Below, piece by piece: positions 23,601-27,822 of a DNA stretch of 27,822 nucleotides. Source of the stretch: JBECKX01 sp964468475 (GTDB lineage Bacteria > Zixibacteria > MSB-5A5 > CAIYYT01); the NCBI GenBank assembly GCA_964468475.1, contig CAYXUL010000044.1:1-27822 (forward strand), given 5' to 3'. The notes below the pieces were generated by a model. The model did no database searches and had not been told where the DNA came from. It saw nothing but the letters and a program-made list of their open reading frames with translations. Numbering within the stretch: position 1 is the first letter of the stretch; every line of letters begins with the position of its first letter. The position numbers were made by a program, and so were the translations under genes.

Positions 23601-24388
23601 TCCATCTCGCCAGCAAGCTGTGCCAGCTTGATCTGGCTGACACGCTTCTGCTCGCGCACGCCCTCGAGCTGTTTATGCAGCCTGCGATAGCGTTCCTTGA
23701 GCAGCACCTGTCCGAGGTGCTTGATTCGTTCATCGAGATTCTTATAGCGTTCCGCCTTGCGCATCTGACGGCTCAGGGAGTTCACCTGTGTCTTTACTTC
23801 CGTATAGATATCCTCGAGGCGCAGAAGATCCTGCTCAGTCGCTTCCAGCTTGCGTAGTGCTGCGCGCTTGCGGTTCTTATAGCGCGTGATTCCCGCTGCC
23901 TCTTCAAACAGGAGACGCCGCTGATCTGCCTTGTCGGAAAGAATCTGCTCCACCATATCCAGCTCAATCGCCGAATAGGCATTCGCCCCCATTCCCGTAT
24001 CGGCAAACAGTTCGGTGATGTCCTTGAGACGGCAGACAACGTTGTTGAGCAGGTACTCCGACTCACCATCGCGATAGAGGCGGCGCGTAATCGTGATATT
24101 GTTATATTCGGTGGGTAATACACCGTGTGAATTGACGATATGCAGCGACACCTCCGCCATCCCCAGCGGCTTCAGTTCGCGGGTTCCGGCGAAGATAATA
24201 TCCTGCATGTGTCCGCCGCGCAGGATCGAAATCCGTTGCTCGCCCAGCACCCAGCGAATGGCGTCAAGCACATTTGTCTTGCCGCAGCCATTTGGCCCCA
24301 CGACCCCCGTTACGCCGTTCGCAAATTCAACAGTTGTTCTAAAAGGAAACGATTTGAAGCCTATAATCTCCAGGCCTGATAAATACAA
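20630..24388 (-). CDS. smc: SMC chromosome condensation ATPase
   Basis: 1252 residues, starting at TTG with AAGGAG seven bases upstream. Walker A is GPNGCGKTN (31-39) in the context GVVGPNGCGKTNVLDAIRWVLGEQ. Long coiled coils run at about 170-500 and 690-1030 around a hinge (about 505-680, GSGVSALFAENSGLTGVIDTVANLL). The C-terminal head has LSGGEKALTA from 1093, Walker B FCILDEVDAPLDD from 1117, and the D-loop and TxN switch ITHNKRTM. SMC forms the condensin ring with ScpA and ScpB, which are not encoded nearby. The head is followed by an acidic tail of about 60 residues rich in Asp, Glu and Ala (DEDDAGETASDVDEVD at the end), longer than in most SMCs. Confidence 0.97.
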   Translation of the reverse strand: MYLSGLEIIGFKSFPFRTTVEFANGVTGVVGPNGCGKTNVLDAIRWVLGEQRISILRGGHMQDIIFAGTRELKPLGMAEVSLHIVNSHGVLPTEYNNITITRRLYRDGESEYLLNNVVCRLKDITELFADTGMGANAYSAIELDMVEQILSDKADQRRLLFEEAAGITRYKNRKRAALRKLEATEQDLLRLEDIYTEVKTQVNSLSRQMRKAERYKNLDERIKHLGQVLLKERYRRLHKQLEGVREQKRVSQIKLAQLAGEMDKWEMGREDYAGRNLEISQELRALRVKLEECSEECHRLETEISVTEEKISGAEAANNSDSSDIERIGEKLEQLEQEQGELAAKVESSEKEQEEARRDVEEKERQAADKMAALDQARKSTENQQRDLFEIEGQRSLSEQSRNRLNEQLTELAADEAGAQERLDEFSRERQSVQTELESISMQFERARTQQDELTLEIEKLTAESQSTEEKIGATERELHETRSDVRSAETEIQLLERMIAHYEGYGSGVSALFAENSGLTGVIDTVANLLHTEQKHRVAVETALGEAAEYVVVESREAAENAIEYLKANGQGRATFVIGDELKNFNPGNNGHGNGSPNQAVNQAIDALEVVSTRNGYDKLAQLLLGDVKIVASRHEAETLIDNTSNRLRVVTDDGQLYLAREIRSGGGASSITLLGRDEELRTLRERVAEKQHKVSELGNRLTELRDGESKLQLKVKETTYSLSATRQRLSQLQVEQTGKQSRSDQLTERLDETKQRLETIANKKAALTTDLARLESDYSRLDADREGKEQALHEREDYLQILENDVTSAGRALDDARMRLVRLQSELTSLQGNITRTGELIEEHRLQRENRRTAREQRTEELAQLRQQLEESRDRLSERTVQLDEMRAAEGKLTERQGELTEKQSEYEQLLKSTRSSRDETSEENQKLLVSETEINARLEDVASQLLENYEVEAQHMVMPEPLADETFREMELELSESREKQQQLGMVNMLALEEYEKEAEREAFLRNQIDDLTNAKDDLKATITRINSTARKMFHETFTQVRKNFQGVFSELFQGGESDLRLENENDPLESPIQISARPRGKRFLNITQLSGGEKALTAISLLFAIYLVKPSPFCILDEVDAPLDDANVIRFLRMIRSFVGRTQFILITHNKRTMEQCDRLYGVTMQRPGVSQVVSVNFENKERPQELETLEFIQEEAEQVADDPPVAETKSRISEEDAKAAMAASINETAAPDEDDAGETASDVDEVD

Positions 24389-24412
24389 GCTGTCTCTCCT
24401 TATCCATGGAGT

Positions 24413-24982
24413 CTAAGACGTTTCGGTGATATCGGGCATGACAGCCTGAAGCTGCACCGAAGTCAACACGTCCATCATGCTGCGGTACATCTTCAACTCG
24501 TCATGCTGGAAATTGGACCGAATCTCGAAGTTGTGCAGGGGCGCGCCCCACACACCGGCGAGTCCAATTCGCAAACCAGCTTTCGAGTGGATTGCTGCTA
24601 GGGCATTAAATACATTTTTATGAGTTTCAAAATCGATAAATACGGAGGCTTCAAATTCTTCTATCTTCCTGAAAAAGCCCTTCTTGGGCAGTCCCAGCCA
24701 GTTGGCGGCGTAAAGGTCGGGCGCGACCGTATGAATCCCCGAACGCCGCGCCACCTCAGTGTCACCCTTGGGCACTGCAATCATCAGATCACTCGAGGGA
24801 AACACTACCGGCAGCTCAGAGACCATTCGCAGCAGTACGCTGTTGGTCTGAATCCCGAACGGCAGCGTGATCAGCATCCGCTTGCTGCCCTGCATCGAAC
24901 CGGGGAATTCGAACTCGTCCATGGGCAACGAGCGGCTCTTGAGCCCTATCATCTGATACTGTAGTTTTTCTTTAAACTTCAT
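24413..24982 (-). CDS. Hypothetical protein, possibly glycosyltransferase-B-like fold, upstream of smc
   Basis: 189 residues, ATG start, TAG stop 24 bp before the smc start, so it leads the smc-ftsY-yjbQ-rlmH operon. No signal peptide. The sequence alternates strands and helices (KRMLITLPFG, LPVVFPSSDLMIAVPKGD, EEFEASVFIDFETHKNVFNALAAIHSKAGLRIGL), which resembles one Rossmann-like half of a heptosyltransferase/GT-9 or a DUF6913-type protein of Bacteroidetes. The match is only by eye and no active-site residues are recognisable. The role is unknown; its place in a housekeeping operon suggests a conserved gene in its own lineage. Confidence 0.7.
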   Translation of the reverse strand: MKFKEKLQYQMIGLKSRSLPMDEFEFPGSMQGSKRMLITLPFGIQTNSVLLRMVSELPVVFPSSDLMIAVPKGDTEVARRSGIHTVAPDLYAANWLGLPKKGFFRKIEEFEASVFIDFETHKNVFNALAAIHSKAGLRIGLAGVWGAPLHNFEIRSNFQHDELKMYRSMMDVLTSVQLQAVMPDITETS

Positions 24983-25010
24983 ATCTTTTCCAACTACGTA
25001 CGGTGTAGGT

Positions 25011-25026
25011 GCGCCATATATGGCGC
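25011..25026. repeat. Short palindrome GCGCCATATATGGCGC
   Basis: A perfect 16-bp palindrome, preceded by CGGTGTAGGT and followed by CCGCTCGCGCCGC. The same frame (GGTNTAGG, stem, CCGNNNGCGCCGC) surrounds the palindrome at 26850. It lies about 28 bp before the ATG of the gene at 24982 (read on minus), so it would be in its leader or promoter. Confidence 0.55.
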
Positions 25027-25110
25027 CCGCTCGCGCCGCAGCCGCGAACTCTACTCCGAATGGCCCGCCTCTGCAGGCAACTCCTCTGTCTTATCATTAC
25101 GCCTTCCCAA

Positions 25111-25168
25111 TCCCCTCTTGAGAGGGGTGGATTCCCCCGATCTCTCATCGGAGGAAGACGGGGCGTGT
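25111..25168 (+). repeat. Dispersed double-hairpin repeat, copy 3
   Basis: TCCCCTCT-TG-AGAGGGGTGGA is followed by a variable stem (TTCCCCCGAT / ATCGGAGGAA with one mismatch) and GACGGGGCGTGT. It occupies the spacer past the rodZ stop. The 239-bp spacer 24983-25221 holds this and the palindrome at 25011; nothing else is recognisable. Confidence 0.75.
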
Positions 25169-25221
25169 ATTGCCATATCTACGGCGGCGACTCCCCATCC
25201 TCTAATATATTTGTCGACCTC

Positions 25222-26067
25222 TCAGCGCCAATCCAATAGGAGTGTACTGTCCACGAAGCCCAGATAATTTTGTCGCGTTATGCTTCGCGAAACCACTCCC
25301 CGGTCGCTCGCCGGCCACAATCGCACCGGCAGCGAATCTACCCAGATTCGCGCCACGCCGGGCCGCCCCAGCTTCACCCACAGGCTGTCCTGCATCGTGC
25401 AGCGAATCGGCTCGTCGGGAAGCACAAACCCAACCTCGATACTCTCTGCGTCGGCATACACTTCGGCGTAGCAGCTGTCGGTCGCTTCAATTCGCACCAT
25501 AATCCGCTGCAGCGCGCTGGTCGTATCTGCCGCCTGCAAAGTATCCGCAGCCACCGCCGGAGTTTCCTCGGTCGCGGTAGGAGTGGTACTACTCGGCGGG
25601 CTCGATGTTCCTCCACCGCCCAGCTTGAGGATTACCACCATCACGATCACGATCACCACAGCCACGACCGTCAGGATCAGCATATGTGTCCGCGTTCGCT
25701 TGATTCCCCCGGCCGACGCAGTCGGCATCTTGCTGATATCCTTACGGATTTCCCGTTCCAGCTCACTTTTCGCAGGCTCCTTGCCGGCATCCGGATCGGG
25801 CTGGGCGCTCGGGTCTTTCTCCGGCAGCCGCAGCAACGTTTCCTCGAGGTCAATCCCGAGGTAATCGGAGTACGCTTTGAGAAAGAGATCCTTATAGATC
25901 GGCCCCGGCAAATCCTCGTAGCGGTCTTCCTCGATCGCCACCAGGAATCGCCGATGGATTTTCAGGCTCTCCGCAGCCTCTTCTATCGCCAGCTCTTTTT
26001 GCAGCCTGACGCTCTTTAAGAACTCCCCTATTGTCCTGGCATCGTCTTGACCAAACTCAAAACTCAC
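25222..26067 (-). CDS. rodZ: RodZ-like cytoskeletal / cell-shape protein
   Basis: 281 residues. Residues 11-80 are a RodZ-type helix-turn-helix (TIGEFLKSVRLQKELAIEEAAESLKIHRRFLVAIEEDRYEDLPG, then YSDYLGID). A linker is followed by one membrane helix (MLILTVVAVVIVIVMVVILKL, about 129-149), a Ser/Thr/Pro-rich stretch, and a beta-rich periplasmic DUF4115-type domain (about 188-281). RodZ links MreB filaments to the elongation complex in rod-shaped cells. The start is GTG, overlapping the maf TGA by four bases (GTGA, 26064-26067), so translation is probably coupled. It ends in TGA. The gene is named by domain layout; the periplasmic part is divergent. Confidence 0.88.
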   Translation of the reverse strand: MSFEFGQDDARTIGEFLKSVRLQKELAIEEAAESLKIHRRFLVAIEEDRYEDLPGPIYKDLFLKAYSDYLGIDLEETLLRLPEKDPSAQPDPDAGKEPAKSELEREIRKDISKMPTASAGGIKRTRTHMLILTVVAVVIVIVMVVILKLGGGGTSSPPSSTTPTATEETPAVAADTLQAADTTSALQRIMVRIEATDSCYAEVYADAESIEVGFVLPDEPIRCTMQDSLWVKLGRPGVARIWVDSLPVRLWPASDRGVVSRSITRQNYLGFVDSTLLLDWR

Positions 26068-26714
26068 CCACGTATCTCCCTGAGCATCCGCACGAATAAC
26101 TCAATCGGAAATCCTATCACATTCAATAAACTCCCCTCCAGCTTCTGCACAAGCAGTTCTCCCATCCCCTGGATGCCGTACGCGCCCGCCTTGTCCATCG
26201 GCTCGCCCGAATCGACATAGCATTTTATGTCTGCCACTTTCAGGTCGTTGAAAGTCACATAGCTTCGCTCACCGTCAGTATGGACCTTGTCCGAACCGCC
26301 GTTACGCACCGCCAGCGCGGTCATCACCCAGTGCCGCCGTCCCGACAGAAAACGTAGAATACGACGTGCATCGAGATTGTCAACCGGCTTGCCGAGGATT
26401 TTGTCATCCAGCACCACAATCGTATCCGCGGCGATCGTGAGCGAATCATCCACCGGCGCCGACCCCAGCTTCTGTTCCGCCAGCGCGATCGCATAATCGC
26501 GCGGCGACTCGATGCCGTTCAAGTCTTCCCTGATGCTCGGCACGATTACCTTAGCATCGATGCCCGCCAGCTTGAGAATCTGCTTGCGGCGCGGCGACCC
26601 GGAGGCCAGCGTCACCCGCTGATTCCCGATCAGACGGTGAAGTTCTACTTTGAGGTCTTCATCAATATGCAGAGTAAATCGTCTTGCCAAAGTCCTGCTC
26701 AGATCAATAGTCAT
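26064..26714 (-). CDS. maf: Maf-family nucleoside triphosphate pyrophosphatase
   Basis: 216 residues. Maf proteins hydrolyse dTTP, UTP or modified nucleotides to monophosphates. The signature LASGSPRRKQIL is at 36-47, the catalytic Asp97 lies in AADTIVVLDDKILGKP, and the later motifs FLSGRRHWV and DKAGAYGIQG (174-183) are intact. Family members usually begin a few residues before the SGSPRR motif, so about 30 extra N-terminal residues (MTIDLSRTLARRF...) are unusual; either they are real or a GTG nearer the motif is used. Overlap with rodZ indicates co-translation. Confidence 0.95.
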   Translation of the reverse strand: MTIDLSRTLARRFTLHIDEDLKVELHRLIGNQRVTLASGSPRRKQILKLAGIDAKVIVPSIREDLNGIESPRDYAIALAEQKLGSAPVDDSLTIAADTIVVLDDKILGKPVDNLDARRILRFLSGRRHWVMTALAVRNGGSDKVHTDGERSYVTFNDLKVADIKCYVDSGEPMDKAGAYGIQGMGELLVQKLEGSLLNVIGFPIELFVRMLREIRG

Positions 26715-26849
26715 GTTCTAAACTTCAGAACGAATGTCCTTATCTCCCTCACCCCCGGCCCCTCTCCCAATCATGAGCGAGGGGAGAAGGATCTACTGTG
26801 TGCGTCAAAAACCATCGGCCGCGACGTTTTTCGTCCAGCAACGGTTTAG

Positions 26850-26869
26850 GGGCGTCATACATGACGCCC
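26850..26869. repeat. Short palindrome, GGGCGTCAT / ATGACGCCC stem
   Basis: A perfect 9-bp stem with an AC loop, framed by CGGTTTAGG and CGTCTGCGCCGC, the same frame as the palindrome at 25011. The gene-free stretch 26715-27123 holds this, two REP-like copies, one double-hairpin repeat and a CCCGCC/GGCGGG hairpin near 27104-27117; no gene is seen in it. Confidence 0.55.
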
Positions 26870-26894
26870 GTCTGCGCCGCGTTTTCGTTTTTTC

Positions 26895-26922
26895 GTCATT
26901 CCCGCGAAGGCGGGAATCCACT
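26895..26922. repeat. REP-like hairpin, ATTCCCGC / GCGGGAAT
   Basis: GTCATTCCCGC-GAAG-GCGGGAATCCA: an 8-bp perfect stem with a GAAG loop. The core matches the Neisseria dRS3 type (ATTCCC...GGGAAT), which occurs in many bacteria. Confidence 0.7.
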
Positions 26923-26963
26923 CCTGCACCACCAGCGCAATCAATTCCCCAAGCAACAACACT

Positions 26964-26993
26964 GTCACTCCGGCGAAAGCCGGAGTCCAGTCT
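26964..26993. repeat. REP-like hairpin, ACTCCGGC / GCCGGAGT
   Basis: An 8-bp stem with a GAAA loop, flanked by GTC and CCAGTCT. It differs from the copy at 27793 by one compensating pair (C-G for T-A). Confidence 0.7.
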
Positions 26994-26997
26994 TCAA

Positions 26998-27064
26998 TTC
27001 CCCTCTATCAAGAGGGGTGGCCCCGATTTCTCCGCCTCTGCGGAGAATCGGGGACGGGGTGTGT
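26998..27064 (+). repeat. Dispersed double-hairpin repeat, copy 4
   Basis: TTCCCCTCT-ATCA-AGAGGGGTGG is followed by a long variable stem (CCCCGATTTCTCCGC / GCGGAGAATCGGGG with a one-base bulge) and GACGGGGTGTGT. It lies downstream of dtd on the minus strand. Confidence 0.75.
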
Positions 27065-27123
27065 TTCCCCACGACCTCTCCACATGTGCCCGGCCCGCCA
27101 CGGCGGGTCCTTGCCCGCCACGA

Positions 27124-27576
27124 TCACGACCTCTTATCCTCCGAATTCAATACAATCGTCACCGGACCCCAGTTGCACAGCTCCACCGCCATCTTTGCCC
27201 CGAAGATTCCCGATTCCACCTTCACGCCGCGTGCCTTCACCTGGTCCTTGAAGTGATCGAATAATCGCTCAGCCATTACGGGCTCCATCGCATCGACGAA
27301 TGACGGCCGTCTGCCCCGGCGTGTGTCGGCATAAAGTGTAAACTGACTCACTGCGAGTAGCGCGCCGCCGACATCCAGCAAAGATAGATTCATTTTGTCG
27401 TGTTCGTCTTCAAAGATACGTAAGTTAACGACGCGCTCCGCGAGGATTTCGGCATCGTGCTCAGAATCGGAATGAGTCGCCCCGACCAAAGTCATTAAGC
27501 CATTGTCGATTGCGCCAACGACTTCATCCTCTACTTTCACCTTTGCCCATTTCACCCGCTGCAGCACAAGTCGCAC
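27124..27576 (-). CDS. dtd: Dtd, D-aminoacyl-tRNA deacylase
   Basis: 150 residues, the usual size. Dtd removes D-amino acids (and glycine mis-charged to tRNA-Ala) from tRNA, protecting translation. Both signature motifs are present: SQFTLYAD (77-84) and NWGPVT (135-140), whose GP dipeptide in cis enforces chiral rejection of L-amino acids. The start MRLVLQRVKWAKV matches the family's MRxVxQRVxxAxV. It ends in TGA. It is on the same strand as maf but separated by 409 bp of repeats, so it is probably a separate unit. The upstream spacer 27577-27822 also holds only repeats. Confidence 0.97.
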   Translation of the reverse strand: MRLVLQRVKWAKVKVEDEVVGAIDNGLMTLVGATHSDSEHDAEILAERVVNLRIFEDEHDKMNLSLLDVGGALLAVSQFTLYADTRRGRRPSFVDAMEPVMAERLFDHFKDQVKARGVKVESGIFGAKMAVELCNWGPVTIVLNSEDKRS

Positions 27577-27662
27577 GCTTACTCCTTCTCAAGTTCGTAC
27601 GTAAAGAGTTGCCCCGGGATTGTCAACAAAAACAATTGGTAGTTTGAAGCCCCTGTTTTGAG

Positions 27663-27683
27663 GGTTAAAGCAATGCTTTAACC
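27663..27683. repeat. Inverted repeat GGTTAAAGCA / TGCTTTAACC
   Basis: A perfect 10-bp stem with one central base, about 85 bp upstream of dtd. No T-tract follows on either strand. It may be a palindromic repeat or a binding site for a dimeric regulator. Confidence 0.5.
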
Positions 27684-27688
27684 GCCTA

Positions 27689-27748
27689 CCCGCCGGAGGC
27701 GGGCCATTCCCGCGGCCTGTTCGCCGTGGCGAAAGGCGGGGGAATCCA
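27689..27748. repeat. Composite REP-like repeat with nested hairpin
   Basis: CCCGCC-GGA-GGCGGG (27689-27703) stands before a REP-like core ATTCCCGC (27706-27713) whose partner GCGGGGGAAT lies at 27736-27745. The expanded loop between them holds another hairpin, TTCGCC-GT-GGCGAA (27720-27733). It looks like one repeat carrying another in its loop. Confidence 0.5.
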
Positions 27749-27792
27749 CGCCCGTGCGCTAATCATCGATTATTAGAGAACAACTAGAGCGA

Positions 27793-27822
27793 GTCATTCC
27801 GGCGAAAGCCGGAATCCAGTCT
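27793..27822. repeat. REP-like hairpin, ATTCCGGC / GCCGGAAT
   Basis: GTCATTCCGGC-GAAA-GCCGGAATCCAGTCT, an 8-bp perfect stem with a GAAA loop at the window edge. Same family as 26895 and 26964. Confidence 0.7.

Noticed and set aside
26734..27264. Plus-strand open frames over the spacer downstream of dtd and into dtd
   Set aside because: They translate REP-like repeats (RRRES, RHSREGGNP type strings), a familiar artefact of such hairpins.
1..27822. CRISPR array, tRNA, rRNA, prophage or insertion sequence with transposase
   Set aside because: No regularly spaced direct repeats, no cloverleaf or rRNA segments, and no transposase, integrase or phage structural genes were found.

Overview
The window looks like a stretch of chromosome from an uncultured Gram-negative bacterium, probably a candidate phylum of the Fibrobacteres-Chlorobi-Bacteroidetes (FCB) side of the tree, such as Zixibacteria or a relative. 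That placement is inference. It rests on two GWxTD-family proteins, several tandem DUF1573 proteins, a TolC/MacA-type envelope export system, and a lexA operator that fits the TGCNC-N4-GTGCA pattern I recall for Fibrobacter. The exact 100-N run at 16882-16981 shows this is a scaffolded draft assembly, probably a MAG.

Layout. 1-551: 3' tip of a gene, then a repeat-rich intergenic zone with a MITE-like element inserted into an older dispersed repeat. 552-1663 (minus): a small DUF6504-like gene and lexA with its SOS operator. 1868-4496 (plus): three tandem exported DUF1573 paralogues, closed by a rho-independent terminator. 4624-15315 (minus): YIP1 membrane protein, TolC, MacA-type adaptor, ABC ATPase, two MacB/FtsX-type permeases, two GWxTD proteins and a membrane-anchored alpha/beta hydrolase. 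15591-16619 (minus): a lipoprotein with its own promoter and terminator. 16820-18767 (plus): zinc-ribbon/TM/PEGA/TPR protein interrupted by the assembly gap. 18830-24982 (minus): tightly packed unknown gene, smc, ftsY, yjbQ, rlmH. 25222-27576 (minus): rodZ, maf and dtd, separated and flanked by palindromic repeats.

Main discovery. The third DUF1573 gene (3603-4496) has an in-frame TGA at codon 96. This is exactly where both neighbouring paralogues carry the first cysteine of their CGC motif, so the site reads PG-U-GCT against PG-C-GCT and S-C-GCT. The frame stays open and conserved for 200 codons afterwards. A perfect 7-bp hairpin with a 6-nt loop (CGATAA) starts 13 nt after the TGA, placing the loop 20 nt downstream, which fits the bacterial SECIS rules as I recall them. 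TGA is an ordinary stop in at least six neighbouring genes, so code reassignment is unlikely. I read this as a previously unrecognised selenoprotein: a DUF1573 protein with a Sec-Gly-Cys motif. Standard gene callers would split it in two.

How the parts fit. The YIP1/TolC/MacA/ABC/GWxTD block looks like one envelope export system with two associated periplasmic GWxTD proteins of unknown role. The smc-ftsY-yjbQ-rlmH block is housekeeping with translational coupling. The intergenic spaces hold at least three families of palindromic repeats whose stems change by compensating substitutions, suggesting the folded structure is what is kept.
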